Shown: piece by piece, positions 44,376-53,298 of the stretch
Position numbering within the stretch: position 1 is the stretch's first letter
Layout of the letters: every line of letters begins with the position of its first letter
From: Muribaculaceae bacterium
GTDB lineage: Bacteria > Bacteroidota > Bacteroidia > Bacteroidales > Muribaculaceae
Assembly: GCA_017405965.1 (NCBI GenBank)
Contig: JAFQZK010000022.1
Span: forward strand, 1-64,000
Direction of reading: 5' to 3'
Length of the DNA: 64,000 nucleotides
Made by a program: the position numbers and the translations under genes
The notes under the pieces: model-generated
The model's input: the letters and a program-made list of their open reading frames with translations, nothing else
What the model was told of the DNA's origin: nothing
Database searches by the model: none

Positions 44376-44383
44376 CAAAATTA
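44376..44383 (-). promoter_or_regulatory. -7 box of the nptA operon
   Basis: Minus-strand TAATTTTG, about 40 bases above the ATG at 44335. Confidence 0.45.
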
Positions 44384-44434
44384 CTTTGGCGAGCAGTAAC
44401 GGCTGCTATAAAACCGGTTACAATTATGTTACTG

Positions 44435-44472
44435 TTGAACAACGTGTTCCGACACGTTGCATGGTTGTTCAA
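44435..44472 (+). promoter_or_regulatory. Bulged stem-loop between nptA and the ATPase gene
   Basis: CAACGTGT and ACACGTTG pair around TCCG, and the outer TTGAA/TTCAA extend the stem with an 8-base bulge on one side. It lies in the 304-base divergent spacer, 168 bases before the ATPase ATG. The rest of the spacer holds the nptA -7 box and an A-rich stretch with TAATTTTA (44615-44622) as a weak -7 box for the ATPase gene. Confidence 0.45.
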
Positions 44473-44639
44473 CCCCGAAGCCGCCGATGGTTTCGAGAAT
44501 TATCCATGTACTTGAAAACTACCAATCATTGTGTGCAACAAGAGAAAAAAAGCTTTATTGACGCTTTAATAGAGATTTTATTTGGCTCTATAAAAAAAAA
44601 TGTCTAATTTTACCCACAAGAAACTAAAACACCATCATT

Positions 44640-46205
44640 ATGGACATCAGACTACCTAAAAGGATGGACGGGCATCAGCCTGAAGTGCTGATTGAGTCCA
44701 AGCAGATTACGGTCATCGGCGCGAACGGCGCGGGCAAGAGCCGCTTTTGCTCGGCACTTGTCGACGAGCTGGGTGACAAGGCGTACCGCATTTCGGCGTT
44801 GAAAGCACTCTTCCCCACCCCGGCCAGCGTCAAGCCGCTCCCGGGCTCCATCGATGATCTGTTCAACCGCATGAACGCTGCCAACCCCTTGATTCAGAAC
44901 AAAGCCGAGACTGAGTTCGACAAGTTGTTCTTCATCATGCTCAACGAAGAGTTCCGCGAACTGATGAATTTCAAGGCCCACAAGCTGATGGACGAGCAGA
45001 TGGAGTTCCCCAAGACCAAACTCGACATCACGGTCAAGAAATGGCAGGAAGTCTTCCCCAAGAACAAGGTGCTGCGTGAGAACGGCAAGCTGATGTTCAC
45101 CAGCGAGGGTTATGAGGACAAGTATCCGCTGATGGGATTGAGCGACGGCGAGAAATCGGTGCTCTACTACATCGGTGCGGTGCTCTATGCCATGCCCGAT
45201 GCCGCCATCCTGGTCGATGACCCCGAAACCTTCATCCACAGCAGCATCATGCGCACCCTGTGGAACGTGCTGGAGCAGATGCGTCCCGACTGCACCTTCA
45301 TCTACAATACCCATGATGTGGAGTTTGCCAGCTCGCGCATCGACAACCAGTGCGTGTGGGTCAAGGAGTTTGACCCCGAGTCCGTGGCCTGGGACTATGA
45401 GGTGATGTCCTCGAGCCGCGAGCTCGACAGCGCCCTGCTCGACCTGCTGGGCAGCCGCAAGCCCGTCCTCTTTATCGAGGGCGATGAAAAACACAGCATC
45501 GACTCCAGACTTTATCCGCTCATTTTCCCCGAATATACGGTCAAGCCCCTGGGCAGTTGCAACAAGGTCATCGAGACGGTGCGCACCTTCGGCGACCTGC
45601 AGAGTTTCCACCAGCTTCAGAGCCGCGGTATTGTGGATCGCGACCGCCGGAGCGACGATGAGGTGGAATACCTGCGCAAGAAGAACATTCTCGTGCCCAA
45701 CGTGGCCGAAGTGGAGAACATCTTGATGCTCGAAGGCGTCATCCGCGCAGTAGCAGTTTACAAACGCCGTAACCCGGACATCGTTTTCCCCAAGGTGAAA
45801 AAACGGGTTATCGCCATGTTTACCAAAGAGCTCAAGCAACAGGCATTGCAGCATGTGCGACACCGCGTGAAACGCGATGTGGAGAAACGCATCGACATGA
45901 AGTTCACCAGCATCAACGCGCTCGAAAACCACATGGTGGAACTGGTGAGCGAAATCAACCCGCGTGGTCTCTATGACCAGTTGTGCCGTGAGTTCCATGT
46001 CTATGAGGACAACAATGATTATGCCAGCATTCTCAAGGTCTATAACCAGAAACTGATGCTCATCGAGAGCAATGTCGCCGTCCTGTGCGGTTTCAAGAGC
46101 AAGGACGACTACATCCGCGGCGTGCTGAACATCCTCAAGGGCGGCAAGGAAAGTGCCCGCGCCATCCGCAAGACCATCAAGGAGTGTTTCGGCCTCGAGG
46201 AGTAA
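44640..46205 (+). CDS. Single-chain AAA/ABC-type ATPase with DUF4435 TOPRIM-like domain (PARIS-like)
   Basis: A 521-residue soluble protein. Residues of about 20-265 form an ABC-type ATPase: Walker A GANGAGKS at 27-34, signature LSDGEKS near 167, Walker B AILVDDPE near 189, H-loop NTHD near 222. A helical insert lies between Walker A and the signature. The second half begins VLFIEGDEKHS near 276, with the TOPRIM-type Glu, then GIVDRDRRS near 331 with the Asp pair; this matches DUF4435. ATPase and DUF4435 modules are the two components (AriA, AriB) of the PARIS anti-phage system and also resemble OLD nucleases. Here they are fused and compact. Defence is inference; no other defence gene is adjacent. 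Confidence 0.8.
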   Translation: MDIRLPKRMDGHQPEVLIESKQITVIGANGAGKSRFCSALVDELGDKAYRISALKALFPTPASVKPLPGSIDDLFNRMNAANPLIQNKAETEFDKLFFIMLNEEFRELMNFKAHKLMDEQMEFPKTKLDITVKKWQEVFPKNKVLRENGKLMFTSEGYEDKYPLMGLSDGEKSVLYYIGAVLYAMPDAAILVDDPETFIHSSIMRTLWNVLEQMRPDCTFIYNTHDVEFASSRIDNQCVWVKEFDPESVAWDYEVMSSSRELDSALLDLLGSRKPVLFIEGDEKHSIDSRLYPLIFPEYTVKPLGSCNKVIETVRTFGDLQSFHQLQSRGIVDRDRRSDDEVEYLRKKNILVPNVAEVENILMLEGVIRAVAVYKRRNPDIVFPKVKKRVIAMFTKELKQQALQHVRHRVKRDVEKRIDMKFTSINALENHMVELVSEINPRGLYDQLCREFHVYEDNNDYASILKVYNQKLMLIESNVAVLCGFKSKDDYIRGVLNILKGGKESARAIRKTIKECFGLEE

Positions 46206-46242
46206 AACCCTAATGCCTCGGAACCCTTAAACTGACTGAATT

Positions 46243-47592
46243 GTGAAAGACAACAAAGAAGCGACATTAGCACTAGGCACCCAGCCTGTGGGCAAACTAC
46301 TGTGGCAGTATGCCCTGCCTGGAGTGATAGCGATGACCGCATCATCGCTCTACAACATGGTGGACAGTATCTTCATCGGCCACGGCGTGGGTTCGATGGC
46401 ACTGGCCGCCCTGGGTATCTCGTTCCCGCTGATGAACATCGGTGCCGCCTTTGGCGCCGCGGTGGGTATCGGCGGCTCCACCCTGATGTCGCTGCGCTTG
46501 GGTCAACGCCAATATGACAAGGCCAACAACGTGCTGGGCAACATGGTTGTCCTGAACATCATCACTGGCCTGCTGGTGGGCATCATCTCCATCATTTTCC
46601 TTGACCCCATCCTGACGTTCTTCGGTGCCAGCGAGCAGACGTTGCCTCATGCCCGTGAATACATGTTCATCCTGCTGCTGGGCAACGTCATCACCCACCT
46701 CTATCTGGGCCTGAATGCCGCATTGCGCTCGGCCAGCAAGCCACGAGCGGCCATGATAGCGACCATTGTCACCGTGGTGCTGAACACCATCCTCGACCCC
46801 ATCTTCATCTGGCCCCTGCACATGGGCATCAAGGGCGCCGCTATCGCCACGGTGCTGGCCCAGGCCGTCGTGCTGTGCTGGCAGTTGTGGCAATTCAGCC
46901 GCCAGCGCGAACTGCTGCATCTGGAATGGCGTTTCCTCAAGCCGGCCCGCAACATCGTCAAGGACATCGTGAGCATCGGCATCTCGCCGTTCGCCATGCA
47001 GATCACGGGGTGTGTAGTCGCCATCTTCATGAATAACGCCCTGATGACCTACGGCGGAGACCTTGCCGTGGGCGCCTACAGCATTGCCAACCGCTTGGGC
47101 TTTGTCTTCTTCATGGTCATCATCGGCATCTGCCAGGGCTTCCAGCCCATCGCGGGCTACAACTACGGTGCCCACAATATCGATCGCGTGAAGCACGTCC
47201 TGCGCCTGACCATCACCGCATCGGTCATCGCGATGACGGTGGGTTGGATCATCGGTGAGCTGTTCCCCGAGGCATGTGTGCGCATGTTCAGCGACGATAA
47301 AGACCTGATTGACATCTCAATCCGCGGCATCCGCATCAACATGCTCGTCTTCCCCGTCATCGGCTACCAGGCCGTGGTCACCAACTTCTTCCAGACCATC
47401 GGCAAGGTGCGCATCAGCATCTTCATGTCGCTGTCGCGCCAATTGCTGTTCCTGTTGCCCATGTTGTTGCTGTTCGCCTCGCTGTGGGGACTCGACGGCG
47501 TGTGGGCATCCCTGCCTGCCAGTGACTTCGCCGCCTTCCTTGTCGCCGTGGTCATCATGCAGCGTTTCAAGCTGCAACATGCCAAGTCATGA
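46243..47592 (+). CDS. MATE family efflux transporter
   Basis: A 449-residue inner-membrane antiporter with twelve hydrophobic segments and two homologous halves (GVIAMTASSLYNMVDSIFIG at the start in two parts; ISPFAMQITGCVVAIFMNN in the second half). NorM/VmrA-type members export cationic drugs in exchange for sodium or protons; the substrate here is unknown. The start is a GTG (46243-46245), 37 bases after the ATPase stop, so the two genes may be co-transcribed. No ATG further in would keep the first helix. Confidence 0.9.
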   Translation: MKDNKEATLALGTQPVGKLLWQYALPGVIAMTASSLYNMVDSIFIGHGVGSMALAALGISFPLMNIGAAFGAAVGIGGSTLMSLRLGQRQYDKANNVLGNMVVLNIITGLLVGIISIIFLDPILTFFGASEQTLPHAREYMFILLLGNVITHLYLGLNAALRSASKPRAAMIATIVTVVLNTILDPIFIWPLHMGIKGAAIATVLAQAVVLCWQLWQFSRQRELLHLEWRFLKPARNIVKDIVSIGISPFAMQITGCVVAIFMNNALMTYGGDLAVGAYSIANRLGFVFFMVIIGICQGFQPIAGYNYGAHNIDRVKHVLRLTITASVIAMTVGWIIGELFPEACVRMFSDDKDLIDISIRGIRINMLVFPVIGYQAVVTNFFQTIGKVRISIFMSLSRQLLFLLPMLLLFASLWGLDGVWASLPASDFAAFLVAVVIMQRFKLQHAKS

Positions 47593-47709
47593 TTCCCGCC
47601 CCGAAGCGAGACCACTCTCTACCCTCTTCTTCATACTCAAAATCACAGCCTCAACAAGGCCAAGAAATCATCGTTTTCCACAAGATGACAGTGATTTTTT
47701 GGTCATATT

Positions 47710-47740
47710 GTTGTTTATTGCAATAAAAACAGTAATTTTG
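47710..47740 (+). promoter_or_regulatory. Promoter of the CapD/PglF-type gene
   Basis: TTG (47711-47713), 19-base spacer, TAATTTTG (47733-47740). The leader to 47835 is about 88 bases. Confidence 0.7.
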
Positions 47741-47834
47741 TAGGTTGAATCTAATTTCTTGCCCCACTGCTTGTCGACTCTCCAGCTGGCAAGGCCAAGG
47801 GATGATATACACATGAAAATAGAAGCAATACAGT

Positions 47835-49835
47835 ATGGAAAGACTGATAAATAAATTACTGGATTTGAGATTATTCAGGTCATTCAAGGTAAGAACGACT
47901 CCACGTTGGATCATTCTGCTGCTTGATATGCTCATTGTGCTGACGTGCTTTGTCGTGACCGTCGTGGCCGACATGTACTCCCAGCACTCCGTGACCCCTT
48001 CTCAAACCATCTTGCTCAACGCCTTCATCGTCTTTGCAGTATATTTCGCCGTTTCCTACGTTTCCAAGAGTTATACTTGCGTCATACGACTATCGGTCAT
48101 CGAGGACCTGTACCGCATCTTCATGGTCATTGTCATTTCGACCCTGGCGCTTTTCGGACTGAATGTCGTGAAACTCATCGTGTCAGGCACACCGTTCATG
48201 AAGTTTTGGGACATCCTGGTCATCGGTGCTTTCTCGTTCTCGCTAATGATGATTGAACGCCTGTGTATCAAGTACTTGTATATGCGCATGAACAGCGTTA
48301 CCGAAGGTCGCAAACGCGTCCTGGTGCTGGGCACCACGTTCACGTCGGTGCTGCTGGCCAATGCGTTGAAGGGCGAGATCGGCGGTAAATACCTGCCCGT
48401 GGGTCTGCTCAGCATCAAGGCAGGTCAAGAGAACTCCGAGATCAACGGCTTCAAGGTTTACAGGTTTGACCCGACAAGGATGACCGACATCTTCGCGACA
48501 GATCATATCGAGGGCCTCATCTTCGACAACAAGAGCCGCAACCTGATGAACAGCGGCTTTGCCGACTATTTCATCAAGAATGATATCGCCCTGCTGTCGA
48601 TGAACAGGGTGGCCGAGTTCGAACAGGACAACGACAAGGAGGATGACAGGAACATCTCGACCTATATCAAGGAGGTGCAGATCGAGGATCTGCTGGGCCG
48701 CGATCCCATCGTGCTCAACAATTCTCTCGTGAGCGACCACATCAAGGGCTCTTGCGTCCTGATTACCGGTGCTTGCGGTTCCATCGGCAGCGAAATCGTG
48801 CGTCAGGTGGCCAATTACGGCGCCAGCAAGATTGTGCTGTTCGACCAGGCCGAGACGCCGATGCACGACCTGGCCCTGGAGATGCGCAAAGACCATCCCA
48901 AGGCCCACATCGAGCTCTTCATGGGCGATGTGCGCAACCGCGAACGCGTTGAGCAAGCCTTCAAGGAGTTCCGTCCCCGCTATGTGTTCCATGCCGCAGC
49001 CTACAAGCATGTGCCCATGATGGAAATCAACCCCACCGAGGCTATCCTGGCCAACGTGATGGGAACGCGCAACGTGGCCGACCTGGCTTTAAAATACAAC
49101 GTTTTCAAGTTCGTCATGATCTCGACCGACAAGGCGGTTAATCCCACCAACGTGATGGGTTGCACCAAGCGTCTGGCCGAGATTTATTGCCAATCGCTGT
49201 TCTATGAAGCCCAGAAGCAAGGCAAGAAGACGCAGTTCATCACCACCCGCTTCGGCAATGTACTGGGCAGCAACGGTTCGGTGATTCCCCTCTTCCGCAA
49301 GCAAATCGCCTCGGGCGGTCCTGTCACGGTGACACACAAGGACATCATCCGCTACTTCATGACCATCCCCGAAGCCTGCTCCCTCGTTCTCGAGGCCGGC
49401 TGCATGGGCAATGGCGGCGAAATCTACATCTTCGACATGGGTGAGCCCGTCAAGATCTACGATATGGCCAGGCGAATGATCTCGCTGGCCGGCTTGAAGC
49501 CCGACATCGACATCAAGATCGAAGAAATCGGCCTGCGCCCTGGCGAGAAACTGTACGAGGAGCTGCTCAACGACAAGGAGAAGACCACCGCTACCGTCAA
49601 CCGAAAAATCATGACGGCCAAGGTCAAGACCTACGGTTACAAGGAGGTGTGCTCCAATATCGACCAAATCATCAAACTGGCTAAGAACGGTGACGTTCAC
49701 GGCATGATCTACGCCATGAAGGAGTTTGTTCCCGAATACAAGAGTCAACACAGTAAATTCGAAACCATCGACAAGGAAATCGAGTCTGACGGCACGAGCG
49801 CGGCTCCAAGCAAGTCTCAGCCCAATGCCGAATAA
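47835..49835 (+). CDS. Membrane-bound UDP-sugar 4,6-dehydratase (CapD/PglF/WbpM type)
   Basis: A 666-residue protein. Four hydrophobic segments fill the first 150 residues, followed by a first nucleotide-binding-like domain and then the dehydratase domain. Its Rossmann loop is VLITGACGSIGSE near residue 311, and the active-site region STDKAVNPTNVMGCTKRLAE near 430 has Met in place of the usual Tyr of YxxxK, the mark of the PglF/WbpM/FlaA1 class. It likely makes 4-keto-6-deoxy-HexNAc nucleotide sugars for surface glycans. A patatin-barrel gene follows 26 bases later. Confidence 0.92.
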   Translation: MERLINKLLDLRLFRSFKVRTTPRWIILLLDMLIVLTCFVVTVVADMYSQHSVTPSQTILLNAFIVFAVYFAVSYVSKSYTCVIRLSVIEDLYRIFMVIVISTLALFGLNVVKLIVSGTPFMKFWDILVIGAFSFSLMMIERLCIKYLYMRMNSVTEGRKRVLVLGTTFTSVLLANALKGEIGGKYLPVGLLSIKAGQENSEINGFKVYRFDPTRMTDIFATDHIEGLIFDNKSRNLMNSGFADYFIKNDIALLSMNRVAEFEQDNDKEDDRNISTYIKEVQIEDLLGRDPIVLNNSLVSDHIKGSCVLITGACGSIGSEIVRQVANYGASKIVLFDQAETPMHDLALEMRKDHPKAHIELFMGDVRNRERVEQAFKEFRPRYVFHAAAYKHVPMMEINPTEAILANVMGTRNVADLALKYNVFKFVMISTDKAVNPTNVMGCTKRLAEIYCQSLFYEAQKQGKKTQFITTRFGNVLGSNGSVIPLFRKQIASGGPVTVTHKDIIRYFMTIPEACSLVLEAGCMGNGGEIYIFDMGEPVKIYDMARRMISLAGLKPDIDIKIEEIGLRPGEKLYEELLNDKEKTTATVNRKIMTAKVKTYGYKEVCSNIDQIIKLAKNGDVHGMIYAMKEFVPEYKSQHSKFETIDKEIESDGTSAAPSKSQPNAE

Positions 49836-49861
49836 CAAAATCCTTTAAATTTAAGTCGCCA

Positions 49862-51919
49862 ATGAAACGCATTATTCTATCACTTCTCGTGCTGGCAGCA
49901 GTCAGCATGATGGCTCAACCTGTTGTCCAAACCAAAGAAGAACCCACCAAACGCAAGAAAGTCGCTGTCGTGTTGTGCGGCGGCGGTGCCATGGGAACAA
50001 TCCACATCGGTGCCCTCAAGGTGCTTGAGGAGGCCGGCATGCCCATCGATATGGTCACCGGCACGTCGATGGGCAGTATCATCGGCGGCATGTATGCCGT
50101 GGGCTATAATGCCACCGACATCGAGAGCATCGTCAACAGCATGGACTGGGGCGACATCCTGCGCGATCGCCTGTCAATGAGAAACCAGACGCTTGACGAA
50201 CGTGAGAAACAGAACATCTACCTGTTTGACTACCGTATCTTCCTGGACAAAAGCCAGGACACGCTGGCCGGTGGCTTCATCCGCGGCATCAACGTCGAGA
50301 AGACCCTGCGCCACTACCTGCGCCAGCCCGAGGACATCGACTTCAAATCACTGCCCCGCCCCTTCGGGTGCATCGCTACCGACCTGGTCACCGACAGCGA
50401 GGTGGTGCTCGACCACGGCTCGCTGGCCCGCTCCATCCGCGCCAGCATGGCAGTGCCCGGCGTGTTTGCACCCGTGAGAATGGACCCCTATATCCTGGTT
50501 GACGGCGGCACCAAGAACAACTTCCCCGCTGACTTGGCCCGCAAAATGGGCGCCGACATCGTAATCGGTGTCAGAACCGACCTGGGCCTGAACAAGAACT
50601 ACTACTCCACCTCCGACATCCTGGAGCGCTCGGTGGGCGCCGACATCCACAACCGCAGCGACGAGAATGACAAGTATTGCGACTTCATCATCCGTGTCCC
50701 GGTCAGAGGTTATTCGGCAGCCCACTTCTACAATTCGGCCATCAAGGAACTCATCAAGCGAGGCGAAGAGGCCACAAGAGCCCAGATGGACTCTATCATG
50801 ATCCTCAAGCAGATGGCAGGTGTGCCCACCGACTACAAGCCCGACTACAGCATCATCAGCCTGAGTGACATCGACAACACCACTGCCAATAAGCTCGTGA
50901 ACGAGGAGAATGCCAAGAACTCCATCAAGGCCAGTGTGGGTGTGCGCTATGACAACGAGGAACTGGTGGCTGCCCAGATTGGTGCGACCTATTACTTCGG
51001 CAATAAACTGGACAAGACGCTCGACCTTACCCTCAGATTGGGCAAGCGCACCATGGGCCGACTGGCATGGAACATAATACCCAAGCCGCACCGCAGGTTC
51101 GGCTTGTCCTATGAAATCTGGCATGAAGACCTCGACCTGTACATGGGGAAGCGTCGTTCAGAAAACCTGAAGTTCGTTTATCAGAAGGCCAATGCCACAC
51201 TGTTATCATTCGATGCGCTCAACTTGAATGTTGACCTGGGCATCGCCTGGGAGCATTACCACCACTATGATATACTGTCTAGCCAGTATAGCATCGATTA
51301 TTTCAGGGATTTCGAATACTACTTCAAGGATTTCGAGCACTATTTCAACTACCATGCCAGCGCACACTACAACACCGAGGACAACTGGTACTTTACGCAC
51401 AAGGGTATGCGGGCCGAAGCGCAGTATGCCTACTATACCGACAACTTTGCCCAGTGGAAAGGCCATGCAGGTTTCAGCGAGGTGAGCGCCCGGTGGCGCA
51501 TGACAGTACCGCTGGCCAGCACGACCCATGTGCAGCCCATGGTCTATGGGCGACTGCTGTTTGGTAAGGATGTGCCCGCTACCGCCATGAATATGCTGGG
51601 CGGCAACCGCGACGGCATCTATTATGCCCAGCAACTGTCATTCTCGGGCTTCGGCCGCTGCCATCTTATTGACAGCAAATTACTGGTTATGGGTATCAAA
51701 CTGCAACAACGCCTGTTCAAGGAGCACTACATCATGGCAAAGGGGCATGCCGCCATGCATGACGACAAACTGGACGGTATCTTCAAGAATAAGCCCATCT
51801 GGGGCGCCCAACTAGCCTATGCCTACAATAGCATCGTTGGCCCTCTGGGCGGTTCCCTCGGTTGGAGTAGCCTCACCAAGCAAGTCTACATCTACATCAA
51901 CCTGGGCTTCGAGTTATAG
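49862..51919 (+). CDS. Patatin-like phospholipase with outer-membrane barrel (PlpD-like)
   Basis: A 685-residue exported lipase. Signal peptide residues 1-19. The patatin domain (about 33-240) has the oxyanion loop CGGGAMG, nucleophile GTSMG (Ser69) and the Asp of VDGGTKNN near 214, so the catalytic dyad is complete. From about 330 the sequence is rich in alternating aromatic residues and ends in GFEL, as in BamA/Omp85-type barrels fused to patatins (PlpD, class type V-d). The lipase part would be carried to the surface by its own barrel. It is 26 bases after the dehydratase gene and ends at a bidirectional terminator. Confidence 0.9.
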   Translation: MKRIILSLLVLAAVSMMAQPVVQTKEEPTKRKKVAVVLCGGGAMGTIHIGALKVLEEAGMPIDMVTGTSMGSIIGGMYAVGYNATDIESIVNSMDWGDILRDRLSMRNQTLDEREKQNIYLFDYRIFLDKSQDTLAGGFIRGINVEKTLRHYLRQPEDIDFKSLPRPFGCIATDLVTDSEVVLDHGSLARSIRASMAVPGVFAPVRMDPYILVDGGTKNNFPADLARKMGADIVIGVRTDLGLNKNYYSTSDILERSVGADIHNRSDENDKYCDFIIRVPVRGYSAAHFYNSAIKELIKRGEEATRAQMDSIMILKQMAGVPTDYKPDYSIISLSDIDNTTANKLVNEENAKNSIKASVGVRYDNEELVAAQIGATYYFGNKLDKTLDLTLRLGKRTMGRLAWNIIPKPHRRFGLSYEIWHEDLDLYMGKRRSENLKFVYQKANATLLSFDALNLNVDLGIAWEHYHHYDILSSQYSIDYFRDFEYYFKDFEHYFNYHASAHYNTEDNWYFTHKGMRAEAQYAYYTDNFAQWKGHAGFSEVSARWRMTVPLASTTHVQPMVYGRLLFGKDVPATAMNMLGGNRDGIYYAQQLSFSGFGRCHLIDSKLLVMGIKLQQRLFKEHYIMAKGHAAMHDDKLDGIFKNKPIWGAQLAYAYNSIVGPLGGSLGWSSLTKQVYIYINLGFEL

Positions 51920-51941
51920 CTTCATTGTGTTCCAACCAACG

Positions 51942-52006
51942 AATTACGCTAATTAAGCGAATCAATCATCTTGATATTTGCTCAATTAGCGTAATTTGTA
52001 GTTTTT
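51942..52006. terminator. Bidirectional terminator between convergent genes
   Basis: AATTACGCTAATT (51942-51954) pairs with AATTAGCGTAATT (51984-51996), with further AGCGAA/TTTGCT and ATCAA/TTGAT stems inside; T5 follows on the plus strand. Serves the patatin gene and probably the DUF4421 gene. Confidence 0.75.
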
Positions 52007-52044
52007 ATCCGTGTAGTACTTGATGCAATTATCGTTTCCTGACC

Positions 52045-53259
52045 TTAGAACCTGATTCCGGCCAGGACAGAAAAGTCTAAGAGGGAGTTGACAAGGCGAC
52101 TAATCTTTGAGGCGTACCGATGATGGTCGGCATAGCTCTGGAAAGCCATAAAGAACTGCTTGTGGTTGTACACGGCACCCAAGCGTGCGCGGCAGTTGAG
52201 CGAGATGTCGCTGGCCCTGTCATCGGGACCGATGAAGTGGTTGTGGCGATAGCCGACGTAGGGGGTGATGGTAAAGTTCAACAGCCACTTGGGGCTCAAT
52301 ACCCAGTTGTGTCCGTAGCCGAAGAGCAGGCAGTAGTCGTTGTACAGGATGCGGGGCGCGTCGGCCTGCGTCGGGAAAAAAGGACGCACATCATCAGACA
52401 ACTTCTCCACATCCAGTGACACGTCGTAGTGCTGCAGGCTGAAGCCCGCCAGCCACGAACCTGCGTTACGCTTCTGGTACTTGGAGAAACAGTAGGCTGC
52501 CGCCTGGGCATAGCGCTTGTTGTTGAAGAAGTAGTAGGCCGTCAAGCCCATCGCCTTGCGGCTGACGCCCGACTGCCTGGCTTTGTGCCTGACATTGTCC
52601 AAATTCTTGAACCTATAGATCGCATTGATCTCATTGTTGTTCTCCCAATAGTAGGCATCGGCAGTAAAACGGGCGCATGTGAACGAGAAGTCGACCTTAT
52701 TCGAAACTTTGTCGCCATGTATCAGGTTGCTCACACCTATCGAATAACCTACACTCACTGCCATAAATGACAGCGAGAGACCGATGTTGGACACCAGGTT
52801 GCTGTTGATGACCTGGTTCACATCCTTGACAGGATGGCCAATGTAAGAGTCCACCCAGTTGTTGCTCTTGAGGATGAGTTTCCAGTTCTTGCCGGTAGGT
52901 TTCACCCAAGCGCTGTCATAGCTGTTGAACACGCGGTCACCCCAGATGTATGTCTTGTAGCAGAACATCACAAATTTGGGATAACCCATCGTGCTGTCCT
53001 TGAAGTTAACCTTGCCGTGCTTCATGGCGCGCCACCAGTAGCCTTTGTTGCGCGTCGTGTCATAGGGCTCGTTGAGTTTCGCCTCGATGCGTTGATGGAA
53101 CTGATCCTTAGCCTTCTGAATCTTGCTCGGTTGTTGAACGGTATCGACCGATTGTTGCAGGCTGTCTTGCTGCAGGACAATAAGCGGCTCCGATACTTGT
53201 CCCCAGGACAGCATCGCTGTGGTGAGCAGAAATGACAATATCAATAGGCAACGTCTCAT
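52045..53259 (-). CDS. DUF4421 family outer-membrane protein
   Basis: A 404-residue exported protein with a signal peptide (MRRCLLILSFLLTTAMLSWG) and an N-terminal soluble stretch, then a barrel-like region. It matches DUF4421, a Bacteroidetes family of unknown function (NWVDSYIGHPVKDVNQVINS, FTCARFTADAYYWENNNE). Two adjacent ATGs (53262, 53259) lie just below a minus-strand TATCTTTG (53269-53276), so the message has almost no leader; the second is preferred. The upstream neighbour is PldA, and a patatin-barrel gene is convergent. Confidence 0.85.
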   Translation of the reverse strand: MRRCLLILSFLLTTAMLSWGQVSEPLIVLQQDSLQQSVDTVQQPSKIQKAKDQFHQRIEAKLNEPYDTTRNKGYWWRAMKHGKVNFKDSTMGYPKFVMFCYKTYIWGDRVFNSYDSAWVKPTGKNWKLILKSNNWVDSYIGHPVKDVNQVINSNLVSNIGLSLSFMAVSVGYSIGVSNLIHGDKVSNKVDFSFTCARFTADAYYWENNNEINAIYRFKNLDNVRHKARQSGVSRKAMGLTAYYFFNNKRYAQAAAYCFSKYQKRNAGSWLAGFSLQHYDVSLDVEKLSDDVRPFFPTQADAPRILYNDYCLLFGYGHNWVLSPKWLLNFTITPYVGYRHNHFIGPDDRASDISLNCRARLGAVYNHKQFFMAFQSYADHHRYASKISRLVNSLLDFSVLAGIRF

Positions 53260-53268
53260 CATCGGCTG

Positions 53269-53276
53269 CAAAGATA
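53269..53276 (-). promoter_or_regulatory. -7 box of the DUF4421 gene
   Basis: Minus-strand TATCTTTG, 7-10 bases from the two candidate ATGs. Confidence 0.5.
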
Positions 53277-53298
53277 ATGAGAATAAATGCATCTTGGT

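Noticed and set aside
44353..44607. An 84-codon open frame between nptA and the ATPase gene
   Set aside because: Composition is not protein-like, it covers the nptA promoter box and the hairpin, and has no promoter or homologous pattern.
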